Assembly (NCBI RefSeq): GCF_029962835.1
Contig: NC_080574.1
Location: 25,518,001 to 25,582,000 of the forward strand
Reading direction: 5' to 3'
Origin: Magnolia sinica
Lineage: Eukaryota; Streptophyta; Magnoliopsida; Magnoliales; Magnoliaceae
DNA: 64,000 nucleotides
Under the pieces are notes generated by a model, which saw only the letters and a program-made list of their open reading frames with translations, did not search any database and had not been told where the DNA came from. Shown one piece after another: positions 23,986-36,808 of this stretch; position 1 is the stretch's first letter; every line of letters begins with the position of its first letter. The translations under genes were made by a program, and so were the position numbers.

Positions 23986-24833
23986 CGGGGGAGAGGCAAT
24001 TCGTTTTTGGGTCTTGTGGACTTGCATCCTCGGGCTCAGATTTGAGTACTGGACTCAAATCCAATTGGACCCAAATTTCCATCAGTTAGATTTTTTGTTT
24101 GTCATGAACAGATTTTTTCTGTTTTACTGCATTATCATTGGCCCACATCATCACATTAATGACATTGCAGGAAAACATAAAAATCCTGTTTGTGGCAAGC
24201 AAAGGATTCAGATTCTATATAATGAGGCCGATTCCTCTGCAAGTCCAACAGGGCTGTGTAAGGCATCCATTCAATCCAGCTGGGTTGCAGCACGGTGAAA
24301 GTTGTATGCTCCAAAAATCAGGCCCATCAGATAATCAAGTGGAGATTATTTCATGAGCGGGTTCACTGTTATATACAGTAGGGTGGCCCCACATTGGTGA
24401 TAATGTATAAGCAGGGGAATGATCCAAAAAGAAATTGCAAAGAGCTATGTGGGGGCAATCTGATATATCCTCTCTTATAAAGTTGGAGCTTATTTGCTAA
24501 TTTCTAAATAATTACACTTCATAATATTAATTTTAATATTTATTAATATCAGATGGCTCATTCAGACTTCTAAATTTACATTAGGTACAAAACCTGCTCT
24601 ATTTTTAAATTTACATGCACCCACTTGATTATTAGATTAACCAGATTTTTTCAAACATGGCAACTACATGGTTGGGATTCCCTGATATGAGCACCTCTGC
24701 CTTATTTCCATGTGTGAGGTGGCTGCGCTTAGAAATTCTCTCTTATGAAAGGGACGAAAAAAGAGTCTAAAAACCGGAATTTAAAATATTATTGGAAAAT
24801 GGATTTTACATTCAATAACAATAGCAAAATGTT

Positions 24834-25780
24834 AAGGTTCTGTTTGGGTAAAGGATTCTATAAAATCATGATTAAGCCCAATCCCGATTTTGATAGGCTC
24901 CATGTCCTTCATTTCATATTCACTGCTCTAAAGTATACTTTCCTCCCCTTAAATACAATTACAGATGTTTTAAAAAACATAAAACAATTATTCGGAGAAA
25001 AGCGCCACTTTAGCGCTGCAAATTGAACATGAATAGAATGAGGCCTACCAAAATTAAGATTATGCTTAATCCTATGTGGATTCCCCTACCGAAGCGAACC
25101 GTAAAAGATACCAAGGGATCTGAAGCTAGAGATACATGAGGGACAACAAATCCCAAATATTCTGTTTGTAGTAGTAAGCGATTATGGGAATAATCAGTGA
25201 AACGCAATTCACTATAACAGTAGCTAATCAATGCTCTTTAGCCACCTTCCTCAGACCTTATCGACGTTGTTTAGTCCAAGTCAATGCTTCTAAAAATGAA
25301 AAATCTCATTTTGTATTGTTAGCGGACATGGAATCCCTGCAGCCACCGAATACATATCGAAAATCCCAGTTTGCTCACAATCTTGCACAAATAATGTAAC
25401 AGATGAGCCCATCTTGTATGATATAGTTTTTGGTTTTGGGTTGTTTGGATGTGTGGCATTAGGACTGGCAATAGGTGGGCCTCGGTCGATTTGCCCATAT
25501 TTTGAATTTGTTTGGGCGGGCATATTGAAAATATTGATTTTGCCTAGCACAAGCTTAGCCGAATGCTAGCCCTAGGTTGAACTGAGAAGTTTCATGGAAA
25601 TCTAGCATTCTCATGTTTGGATACCTGATTACTTAAGAAATCTAGGGCCCATGGTAATCATTTCCATGAAAAAATGCATACACAAGTTCTTTCAAGAAAA
25701 GCAATTAAGTCTTTTCCACAGAACTCTCTTTTATATAAATTTCATCTTAGTTCAAGTGCCACCTATCCAAACAATCCCTT
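24834..25780. mobile_element. Possible Harbinger-like element, weak ends
   Basis: GGTTCTGTTTGGGTA at the left and the complement of TATCCAAACAATCCC at the right resemble GGGCCTGTTTGG-type ends, but the match is poor and the target duplication is unclear. It is also present in copy 2 (about 29694-30640). Confidence 0.25.
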
Positions 25781-26237
25781 AGTGTAACGGAGCTTTATTT
25801 TTATTTTTTGTACCTTTTCGCGAAGAAATACATTCGCTGCTTTGAGTATTCCCTCCTTCACAACCAAATAAACATTAATTTCCTTTAGAGAAGCAGAAAA
25901 TCATGTATAAAACAAACAGTAATTTCTTTAGAGAAGCAGAAAATCATGTATAAAACAAACAATAATTTCCAATTATTTAAACCATCCTTCTCTATGAACC
26001 AAAACTAAGATATGGTCCAATAATAAGTACCATTCAATGGCAACGCTTACCTTTCGTTTTTGGATTTGCACATCAGCCATCAAAATTTTCTTTTTAGTAT
26101 TTTAATTTCATCTACACATAGTGATAGTTTGATAAACCGTTCAGCTTCAGTTGCTAGAACCATGCACCATGGTGGTTGTTTGACCCACAGGCACACATGC
26201 ATGGACTTGTCTTTGTTTTGGAAAACATGGCCTAAGT

Positions 26238-26820
26238 TTTGGATTAAGCTGATATTTGTGTTTTCTCTTAATTTAGGTGTACCTGACCTAATTAAAAGGT
26301 TGGATGACAAATAAACAGTAAAATCCTAAGCTCTTTTCCATGGCGTGGTCCATCTGAGATTTGAATCTTCTTCATTTTTAGCATAATACCATAAAATAGT
26401 CTCGAAAAATGGATGAATGGTGTGGATAGGATACATACATCATGGTGAGGCCCTCATGATACTCTCAATAGCTACTTGGAACTTACGCTGGCAAATCCGC
26501 GTCTGATATTGGCGCACAAAGGTCTTCAGTGCATAAAGGCCTACAAGCGCACAAGGGCTCTGACACATGACAGGCTCAATGCATAATAGACTTCTTTAGC
26601 TTGCAATGGCCTTAAGCATAATACTTGATATAATCAAATATTTACTTTGTATTACAATTTAAAAACATTATATTTTGGAATTAAAGGAAAATGAAGTGTA
26701 AAAGTACTTACAATAAATAAATAAATAAAGTGATTATTTTTCTTACCTTCTTCTATTAATTATGAAGTGAGTAAAATTCTCCAAACAAAAACCCATTTAT
26801 TTCTTATTGAAACAAAATAT
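26238..26820. other. Junction between the tandem copies
   Basis: It begins with an inverted loop segment of the 21359-type MITE (26238-26322), then that MITE's right half in direct orientation (26334-26503), then 317 bp (26504-26820) that replaces the 136 bp found at 21836-21971 in copy 1. So the duplicated unit was probably about 4.86 kb, with a break inside the MITE. Confidence 0.7.
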
Positions 26821-29800
26821 GTACCTACAATATCAATTCATTTGGAGAGATCATTTTAGGGCATAAGTCAAAGAACGATGTATATCTAAAGATCAAGTGG
26901 ACCCTACCACTGAAAATGGTTGGAGCCATGACACCCACCATTGGAACTTTAATATGGCCCACCACGATATTTAATTGGGGTCCAACTTATTCATAAGTTA
27001 ATACAAACATGGATGAAGAGAAAACATAAACATCAGCTTGATCAAAACTTCTATAGTTTAAAGAAAATCTGAACGGTAAGCATTCAATCCTTGCTGTTTT
27101 TGTAGTGGGGTCTGCTTGAGCTTAGGATTTGACTTATTTTTAGGATCATGCGCTAAAATAATCTCTCCAAATGAATGGATGGTGTTGATACAAATAAACA
27201 TCATGGTTAGGCTCATTGAAGTTGGTGTCGTCACTCCAGCAGCCAATATCGCTACTCAGCTTGATAGTAGCTGATCCGGGTCCGTTTCTGCCAACCGGAC
27301 AAGAATCGCCAGTTCCCGGCGCGAAGGTTTAAACGGTGAGCTTTTTCCATTCTTACTGTTTCCTGTGGTATGGCCCACCTGAGTCCTGGATCTGCCTTAG
27401 TTTTGGATTCGGACGATAGACGGAATGATTTCTAACAGACATCTTGGTGGGCCCCCACAAGCTTCCGCCTACAGGAACTAGAACTTTCTGTTATAAGAGA
27501 AAGGCAAATCGCGTACGGTCCTACCGTACCTTAATCATATATATATATATTTCCAGTACCGTTAATTTGTGAAAAGTATAAATCAGTACTTGGCAATTAA
27601 AACGTACGGTTCCGATAATCGTTGCAGAATCGCGAGGATTTCACTCTCCCAGTCTCAGTTATGTTAAGATCCCGTGCTATATGCTTCTATTGAGTTAGTG
27701 AATCAATAATTCAATATTTGTACACGTGGCAGACTTGCAAGAGATCCGAACCGTACTTCTGTCAGATCCTACCTTGGAAGGGCCATGTTAAAACTCACCC
27801 CGTGTTAGACCATCCTACCAACTAACTCTTGCCTATTGAACGTGGACCGTTAGATTGACTTTTTTAACTGCCAGATTCCCGTAGCCAACTTCATCTAATC
27901 AGTGTCGGACAACCCAAATGGTCTATTTCTTGGGTCACGCCAGTCGTAATTGGGGCCAATCGATAAACCGTCTGGATCTCATGTTGTTTGGAAGCTGCAC
28001 TGAAATATGGTTTTTGGTAACTATGATATTATTACTAGCATTAGCAAATATTGTCATCATTCACACGTGGTATCATGGTGCCCGTGTGTCAGATCAAAGC
28101 CGCTCATCCATCGGTTCCCATCCTCTAGTTTGTCTAAAAAAAATAAGGCTGATATAATCGTCATGTGGACCGCATGTTTGTGGACTGTAGACCGTTGATA
28201 GTTTTTGTTCATCTTTTGTTTCTTTTGTGCACATTACAGTATCCCTGATGACCAGATTGGCCTTATATATAAAATGAGGCCTCTCTGATGATTTACTTGG
28301 ATATTGCGCAATATCACACGTGTGCATTTAGCATTCTTCAATAGCGTTAATACTTAGAAGCGTGTGACTTGAATTGTCAATGGGTAGTGTCTGGTGGAAC
28401 GACTTGCCTGTGCCCCGCCATGTGAGCTATCTGAGACCATGATGTCCTTGTGGCATCCACTCCATCCATCAGTTTTCCCAGCTCAAGTTGGGACATCAGC
28501 GCAAAAATGGCACTGGGCCATACAACAAAAAAAGTGAGGATGGATCACCCACCATTAAAACCAAGGTGGGGCAACGGAAGTTTGGATCAGGCTAATATTT
28601 GTAGTTAGTTCTTTTAGAGAAACCAAGTGAACAGTTTGGACGGCATATAAACATCACAGTGGGGGAGCTTTCACCGGTAGTTGTTTCCATGCCCACTGTT
28701 TTATGTCTTGTGGCCCGCTTGAGTTTTGGATATGCCTATTTTTATGTCATGTTCTAACATGAACCGGAAAAACTGACGGACAGAGGTTATCATACAGACA
28801 TCATGGTAGACCCCACATAGCTTCTGCGGCCCACAGTAACTTCGTGTGGGCGGGGCAGAGGCAATTCGTTTTTGGGTCTTGTGGACTTGCATCCTCGGGC
28901 TCAGATTTGAGTACCGGACTCAAATCCAATTGGACCCAAATTTCCATCAGTTAGATTTTTTGTTTGTCATGAACAGATTTTTTCTGTTTTACTGCATTAT
29001 CATTGGCCCACATCATCACATTAATGACATTGCAGGAAAACATAAAAATCCTGTTCAAGCAAAGGATTCAGATTCTATATAATGAGGCCGATTCCTCTGC
29101 AAGTCCAACGGGGCTGTGTAAGGCATCCATTCAATCCAGCTGGGTTGCAGCACGGTGAAAGTTGTATGCTCCAAAAATCAGGCCCATCAGATAATCAAGT
29201 GGAGATTATTTCATGAGCGGGTTCACTGTTATATACAGTAGGGTGGCCCCACATTGGTGATAATGTATAAGCAGGGGAATGATCCAAAAAGAAATTGCAA
29301 AGAGCTATGTGGGGGCAATCTGATATATCCTCTCTTATAAAGTTGGAGCTTATTTGCTAATTTCTAAATAATTACACTTCATAATATTAATTTTAATATT
29401 TATTAATATCAGATGGCTCATTCAGACTTCTAAATTTACATTAGGTACAAAACCTGCTCTATTTTTAAATTTACATGCACCCACTTGATTATTAGATTAA
29501 CCAGATTTTTTCAAACACGGCAACTACATGGTTGGGATTCCCTGATATGAGCACCTCTGCCTTATTTCCATGTGTGAGGTGGCTGCGCTTAGAAATTCTC
29601 TCTTATGAAAGGGACAAAAAAAGAGTCTAAAAACCAGAATTTAAAATATTATTGGAAAATGGATTTTACATTCAATAACAATAGCAAAATGTTAAGGTTC
29701 TGTTTGGGTAAAGGATTCTATAAAATCATGATTAAGCCCAATCCCGATTTTGATAGGCTCCATGTCCTTCATTTCATATTCACTGCTCTAAAGTATACTT

Positions 29801-31098
29801 TCCTCCCCTTAAATACAATTACAGATGTTTTAAAAAACATAAAACAATTATTCGGAGAAAAGCGCCACTTTAGCGCTGCAAATTGAACATGAATAGAATG
29901 AGGCCTACCGAAATTAAGATTATGCTTAATCCTATGTGGATTCCCCTACCGAAGCGAACCGTAAAAGATACCAAGGGATCTGAAGCTAGAGATACATGAG
30001 GGACAACAAATCCCAAATATTCTGTTTGTAGTAGTAAGCGATTATGGGAATAATCAGTGAAACGCAATTCACTATAACAGTAGCTAATCAAGGCTCTTTA
30101 GCCACCTTCCTCAGACCTTATCGACGTTGTTTAGTCCAAGTCAATGCTTCTAAAAATGAAAAATCTCATTTTGTATTGTTAGCGGACATGGAATCCCTGC
30201 AGCCACCGAATACATATCGAAAATCCCAGTTTGCTCCACAATCTTGCACAAATAATGTAACAGATGAGCCCATCTTGTATGATATAGTTTTTGGCTTTGG
30301 GTTGTTTGGATGTGTGGAATTAGGACTGGCAATAGGCGGGCCTCGGTCGATTTGCCCATATTTTGAATTTGTTTGGGCGGGCATATTGAAAATATTGATT
30401 TTGCCTAGCACAAGCTTAGCCAATTGCTAGCCCTAGGTTGAACTGAGAAGTTTCATGGAAATCTAGCATTCTCATGTTTGGATACCTGATTACTTAAGAA
30501 ATCTAGGGCCCATGGTAATCATTTCCATGAAAAAATGCATACACAAGTTCTTTCAAGAAAAGCAATTAGGTCTTTTCCACAGAACTCTCTTTTATATAAA
30601 TTTCATCTTAGTTCAAGTGCCACCTATCCAAACAATCCCTTAGTGTAACAGAGCTTTATTTTTATTTTTTGTACCTTTTCGCGAAGAAATACATTCGCTG
30701 CTTTGAGTATTCCCTCCTTCACAACCAAATAAACATTAATTTCCTTTAGAGAAGCAGAAAATCATGTATAAAACAAACAGTAATTTCTTTAGAGAAGCAG
30801 AAAATCATGTATAAAACAAACAGTAATTTCCAATTATTTAAACCATCCTTCTTTATGAACCAAAACTAAGATATGGTCCAATAATAAGTACCATTCAATG
30901 GCAACGCTTACCTTTCGTTTTTGGATTTGCACATCAGCCATCAAAATTTTCTTTTTAGTATTTTAATTTCATCTACACATAGTGATAGTTTGATAAACCG
31001 TTCAGCTTCAGTTGCTAGAACCATGCACCATGGTGGTTGTTTGACCCACAGGCACACATGCATGGACTTGTCTTTGTTTCGGAAAACATGGCCTAAGT
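26821..31098 (+). repeat. Tandem segmental duplication, copy 2 (4.28 kb)
   Basis: The partner of 21972-26237, in the same orientation. Both copies end at the shared GGCCTAAGT. After it copy 1 runs into MITE sequence, while copy 2 runs into unrelated AT-rich DNA about 530 bp beyond the last seen exon of the MADS gene. Confidence 0.95.
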
Positions 31099-31627
31099 AA
31101 ATTCCCAATCAGTTTCGAAAAATCTTAACAATGGGTTAATATTAAAAGAAAAAGTGAGTCCTTATGAAATTGAGTTATTTATGATGGGAGAGGAGAATTA
31201 ACGCTTATACATATATTCAAAAATACATATGGTACCCCTATCGTTAACACTTACATCTCAAAAAAAAAAAAAAAAAGTGAGTCAAGAGGGAGATCTATAC
31301 CTTGTGACATATGGACTGAAAATCATGACCATTCATCTTCTAAGTTCAACAAAGCCCATCTATTTGGAGATTCCATATAGCCCAAGGTATGTTCTCAATC
31401 CCTAGCCTGTTTATGGTTTTATTTTAATTTTGATAACTAGTGTAGATTTGAGTAGCTGGTCCAGGACTCAAACCATTGATTGTGTTCTGATTATCAATAA
31501 CACTAATTTTTTCAAGCGGACGATTCCAATCATATGATTTTCTCAGCGTGAGGACACCAATGCAGCCCCGTATGGTTGGATATTGAATCAAAACAAAAGA
31601 TTAGATAGATAGAAATTTTGTACTCAC
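31099..31627. other. AT-rich DNA 3' of MADS exon 5
   Basis: It should contain the next MADS exon if the gene were compact. I see no donor-acceptor pair flanking a plausible coding piece on the minus strand. A poly-A run lies at 31261-31276. Confidence 0.5.
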
Positions 31628-34600
31628 CTTCTTTTTCAGTAACTGCGTCTCTTGAAGCAAAATTTGCATCTGTGTTGAAAATTCCGAAGGAATTACACTC
31701 TATGAATATATGTGCATGTTATATGTTGAATGTAGCTCAAAGCCTAATAAAATTGAAAAGAAAGATAAAAGTCAACACCTTTGTTGCTCGGATGTGATTT
31801 ATCCATAGTTCAAGATGCCTTTCCAATGCATGTAAGTCATCCCACGTCATATCTCTTGGTCTCTCCTCAAACATATATCTAGAAAATCATATATTATCAT
31901 GTAACTTTTTTTTAAATATATATGATTTCAAGAATTTTGCTATGTTACCACCTTCATAATGTTAGCAACGCACTTAAACCTTTTAAATGGCACATGAAAT
32001 GACTTATTATTGATCCAAATTGTTTATTTATTCATACAATTAGAAGCAAGAAATGGTTGGTGATTCTAAGCTTCTGATCAATAACATGCAAATGGATAGT
32101 TGAGATTGACCGAAGAAACAAAATAGGCCTAATCATTATGTTGAAACATCTGACAAATAAATCCTATTATATATTTGTCATGTTTCCAAAGTAACACTTT
32201 AATGTGATGATTCTAACCACATGACTTATGGTTTGTATTTAAAGGGTTAAGATCAATTGATTGGTCTGATTAGTCAGATTCATGCATCATGGCTTGCTCT
32301 TAATTATATAAAGGAATGAATAGTTTATCACCCCTTGTGACCTATAAAGGCTTGGTAAAGAACCTCGTGAGGGTAGGGACATTAATAATAAAAATCCTTT
32401 TAAAAAATGCTTAAGTTCCATGACTGTTGAGCTACCCTCCAACTTCTTAAGGTGCAGCTTCTGATGTGGGACCCATGTGAAGCCACCCAACAATTGATTA
32501 ACTATTTATTTGGGAGTTGGAATCCTTTACTTGCCACAAACAAGCATTTGCTCTTTGTTGCAATGTGATTGGGCCACATCATCACATACTGCATTTAATA
32601 TTGTAGTGTTGAGAATGTCAGTGATGACCTAGACCAATCAACAATGCAGCAAAACAAAAAATCCTATTTGTGGCAAGCAGAAGATCTGGATTCTTTATTT
32701 GGCAGTTTATTATCTGACTATTTGTTATCACACAATCAAAGTCTAATGACCCATCTGGTGGGGCCCGTCACCTTGTACTTCTGTCAATTAAGCTTTAGCA
32801 TGGTTTGTGTGGAACAGCTGATTATGTGTGATCCTGATCCAACTAGGTGGGTGCCCTAACCTTAGGGCCGAGCTTGATGTATGTGTTGTATGCTTAGTTT
32901 GTACATCTGTTTTGCTAGCTCATTTAAGAGCATGGTCCTAAAATGAAGCAAATACAAATCTTAAGTGGACCACACCATAGGAAATAATGGTCATTGAATG
33001 CCCACCACTAAAAACTTCCTAAGGTCCACTGTAATGTTTAATTGCCATCAGACATGAAACCGCACGTGAACAAAAGGAAAACACAACTAGCAGCTTGATC
33101 CAAAACTTTTGTACCTCCTAAAAGTTTTTAATGGTGGAAATTTAATCCCGTCTGTGGCCACACTATAGAAAACAGCTAACGTCCACCCAAACGCTTTCAA
33201 ATTCATGTGGTGGCTTACATGATGGTTGGTTGACCTTAATTTGAAGAGATACTTTTAGAACGATTGGATTTGATACACAAGACAACATGGTCCACAAGTA
33301 GATTTATATATGAAGATTTTTCTACAAACGTTGCAGAATGTCTGGCCCCAAGGAGATTTTGGAAAAGCAATATTAATAAACAACAAGACACTCGTCACGA
33401 AGGTCAAATGATATCAATCTAATCGACCATTCAGACCCAACCAATTTTCATAAATCGATGAACTAAAATTACCTTCGATGGACCATCCTAGCCAACCATT
33501 CAGTGCCCTGCAACGATGTGATGTACAAGGACACATCCTCTCTTGCTCCATATAAAACAACACAAGACATTGAAAAGGTGGCCAAACAATGCTTGGAGGG
33601 TCCCACAGCATTTAAAGGTGTACCGAATATGTCTGCCACAACCCCAGACTAGGAATCTTGTGCTCATACATACACTGTATGTGTCCATTTTTATACACGT
33701 GTGTACATTTTCAGCCATGTAATAGGTATAAATAAGTGTACCTGACATCCTTTTCTATCTGTTGTATCTCTTCTTTCAACATCGATATCTCTTTCTCTAA
33801 TTCCTGTACAAATGAACAACTTATTCATTTTTTTTAAAAAATCATTAGAAGATTCTCATATTACATTTAAGGGTTACAAGGGCCGGTAGCTGCCCCACCC
33901 GGCCTTGGGCCAGGAACACACCTATTGTTTGGCCCACCATGCATGGTCTGTTCAATTTTCAGGTCAGCTTAGGCTCAAGTCATTCTAGCCCAACCCAACC
34001 AGGTTAGCCTGGCCCAGCCCAACGTGACTTTGTGTGTACGCAATGTCCATTTCTTCATGCATGTGTGGCCCACTTGATCAACAGATAGATTAGAAATATT
34101 CAAGTGAGAATTAGGATCTTATCAATTTTCAGATCCATCCTAGCCTGGAATTCACAAGAGACGTACCGAGGCTGGTTTTCTAACTTTTGTTTCACGTCTC
34201 TCCATCACAGCTCCTGATGTTTCCATATACCTCTCCATCAAACCTTGCATTGTTCTTCCATAAATTTCAAAAATACATAAACTTCAATGAGAGAAAAAAA
34301 AAAAAAAAACCCATAATTGAAATTAAGTACACCTGAATAACATGTAGAAAAAATGCTAAGCTTATCAACGCTTGTGCGATATCTGAGCCATTCATCACAT
34401 GTCCAAGCCCAGAATCAAGCCAGTCCACATGCACCTGTGACCTATCTGATGAGTGGGCTGACTTGATCTAATGGACCCCAGCTGATGAACAGTCCAGATC
34501 ATGGACAGGTGTATCACCTATGTAATGGAAAATGAGAGAAATGCATACCCTTTGGTAGCTAGTTCATATAGCTTGCCATGAGTAGAGAATATAACAATCC

Positions 34601-34730
34601 CGATATCAGCATCACATAGAACGGATAGCTCCTTGGCTTTCTTGAGCAGCCCGCCTCGGCGCTTGCAGAAGGTGACCTGACGGTGGGCCAGGTTCTCGAT
34701 CCGCTTCATCTGGACCTTCCCTCGTACCAT
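31628..34730 (-). CDS. AGL12-like: AGL12/XAL1-type MIKC MADS-box factor, 3' end not found
   Basis: Exons 34730-34549 (182 bp), 34254-34167 (88), 33803-33742 (62), 31878-31779 (100) and 31669-31628 (42) join in phase with GT-AG introns. The 182/62/100/42 pattern is classic for MIKC genes. Exon 1 encodes a complete MADS domain beginning [13 protein letters not shown], with [18 protein letters not shown]. The I region has [11 protein letters not shown]. The K domain includes RYMFEE and [13 protein letters not shown], ending LLKKK at residue 158. From memory this is most like Arabidopsis AGL12 (XAANTAL1), a factor acting in root and meristem development. One or two further exons with the C-terminal region should follow, but none was found between 31627 and the tandem duplication or, on inspection, further left. 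The gene may therefore be truncated, or may have a very long intron. The start is the family Met; an in-frame Met eight codons upstream is ignored. Intron 3 is 1.86 kb and holds part of a MITE. Confidence 0.85.
32835..33180. mobile_element. Truncated palindromic MITE in MADS intron 3
   Basis: The left half is present (CTTGATGTATGTGTTGTATG, GCTAGCTCATTTAAGAGC) together with the loop (AGCAGCTTGATCCAAAACTT), but the right half stops after about 50 bp. Ends are approximate. Confidence 0.6.
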
Positions 34731-34826
34731 GATCTTGTGGCCCACTGCAAACAACCATCCACTAGTTTAGACTAGCTTCTTGGCTGTTGCACCGCGCTTT
34801 AGCTCTACCAAGATTCACGCAGTAGG

Positions 34827-34836
34827 TTTATATATA
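34827..34836 (-). promoter_or_regulatory. Candidate TATA box of the MADS gene
   Basis: It reads TATATATAAA on the gene strand, about 100 bp upstream of the start codon. A splice-acceptor-like GTTTGCAG sits 14-16 bases before the ATG, so a 5'-UTR intron is possible; that is inference. Confidence 0.4.
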
Positions 34837-35002
34837 GGCTATAGCCATCCAGTCGGTCTCCATGAACTGCACATCATGGGTGCATTGATCTTTACAGGTC
34901 ATTCTGGTTGTCATGTGTGCGCCACGTGGCCTTCTTTTGTTCCTCCAACATAGTGATGGCCCACCCTAGGATATGACTTGTGGGCCCTTCTTAGGCTTTT
35001 TA

Positions 35003-35510
35003 GGATGCGGATTGCGGGGTGACCCTTACAGGACTCTGTGGGGCCCACCGTGACGTATGTGTTTTTATCCATCCCGTTCATCCGTTTTGCCACTTATTTT
35101 AGGCCGTTGGTTCAGATTAAAGTATATACAACACTCAAGTGGACCACACCATAAGAAACAGTGATGATTGGACGCCTATGGTTGAAAACTTCGCGGGGCT
35201 ACGAAAATTTCGGATCAGGCTGATATTTGTGTTTTCCCTTCATCCACGTCTGAGTGACCTTATCCACAGGTTGGATGACAAAGAAATATTACGGTGGCCC
35301 CTAGAAAGGTTTCAACGGTGGTTTTCATTATTCACACTACTTTTTCCTGTTGTGTGGTCCAAATGAGCTCCGAACCTACTTCATTTTTGGGTTCATGCAC
35401 TAAAATGAGGTGGAAAAACGGATGGACGGTGTGGATACGAAACATATACATCAGATTGGGCTCCACAGCACCCAATGCATCAACACACCACCACCACGGA
35501 ATCCGCGTCC
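35003..35510. mobile_element. Palindromic Mutator-type MITE upstream of MADS gene
   Basis: The inverted ends are GGATGCGGATTGCGGGG on the left and GGACGCGGATTCCGTGG read inward from the right. The core is typical, with GTGGGGCCCACCGTGACG mirrored by CATCAGATTGGGCTCCAC. It sits about 270 bp upstream of the MADS start codon. No 9-bp duplication was found. Confidence 0.78.
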
Positions 35511-36808
35511 CGAAACGAACTCGGGCCATCTAGCTTTTGCACTTCGCTTTTCTGGGCAAGATATCCACCTGTTTTTATCGCCCTAAACTGTTAGCTCTAA
35601 TCCCTACCGTCCATCGCGTTGTGGATGGGACTTAGCTCAAAGAATCACAATAATCACTTGATCTGACCGTTGGCCATCAAATAGACGGTTACAAAGAAAA
35701 GGGTCAATCAACCGAATTCACGAATCGGACAGTTTAGATCGCAAGCAAGTTCGGACTCGCACATTGGATTCTAGGGTTTGGAAGGCTTTTCAATGGTAAA
35801 CGCAGCCCCTTGATAAAATAGGAAACTTTCCAATGTGTAGGCCCCACCGTTATGTATGAGTGTCATCCAGCCCGCCCATTAGATGCGTCCCTCAATGTTA
35901 GGACTAAATACCAAAATCCAGCCCAATCCATAAGTCAGGTGGGCCACACCAAAGAGACCAACGGGGGACATTGGGGAGGGTGGTGACCCACCATAGAAAC
36001 CTACAGACTCAATGTGGGGTCCATCGTGTTGTGCATATGCCATCCAACCCCGTCATCAGGTGCACCCCACCTAGATGAAAGGACACGCCAAAACTCAGGT
36101 GGGCCAACCCACATGAATATGTTGCTCTCGTAATGTTTTCCACCTGAGTAATTGATCAGAATAATTCTTGGGATGTACGATGAACATTCATTGGCACGCC
36201 AGATGCACGGTTTGGATTTTACATATATATCACAGGTGAGCCCCCACACAGATGGAACTTATGATAACATCTCTCTACCTGTATGTTTGAATGGAAAATT
36301 CTTGTCCAATCACGAACCACTCAGTAGACAGTCTGATTTAGATCCTCTCTGTCTCGAAGATCTCCATATCCAGGATAGAACGGCCAAGGTTTTCAGGAAG
36401 CGAGGTGTGGGGAACTTTAGATATGGAAGATCCTTTTTCAGATGAGTGGGCCATTTGATGTGAGTGGCTGAGGGCATAAAGCTTAAGATTCCATACCTTT
36501 TTCATATAAAATGAAGGCGAAGAAGCCAATTTCAAAGGAATGTGGGGAAGGGAGCTCCCTCATTGTTTTAAATATTTGCTATTGCATGTAGTGGGATGCT
36601 TTTTTAACCTCAGTTGCGCTGGTTGGAAAAAGTTAAAGTCTATTGCACGTGATGACAACGTGGATGTTGCATTTTGGTGGCCAAGGGGCTTTGGATTGGC
36701 TGTGTGATGATAACATGATTGGAATGGACTTGGGTTTTCGTGGCAGCAAAAGTTTAATTCTATATGGGTTATCTATTATAGGCTTGCCTAAGCTAATAAG
36801 GGTACTAA
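35511..36808. other. Upstream intergenic DNA, no gene
   Basis: It contains GTGGGCCACACC-type tracts related to the local repeats (35840-36250). Otherwise nothing is recognised. Confidence 0.5.

Larger units (their letters stand above)
21972..26237 (+). repeat. Tandem segmental duplication, copy 1 (4.27 kb)
   Basis: It aligns to 26821-31098 over its full length with only scattered substitutions and small gaps, such as an 8-bp TGTGGCAA present only here near 24192 and a TA-length difference near 22676. Identity by eye is about 98%. It contains MITE copies, a half-MITE at 22460-22600 and AT-rich DNA. No gene is supported in it: its short reading frames match nothing known and occur in both copies only because the DNA is duplicated. 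Confidence 0.95.

Noticed and set aside
23096-30430. Paired small reading frames repeated about 4.86 kb apart (for example 24745 and 29605, 25184 and 30044) as a conserved gene pair.
   Set aside because: Their conservation is explained by the recent block duplication. They match no known family, have no consistent gene structure and differ freely at their ends.
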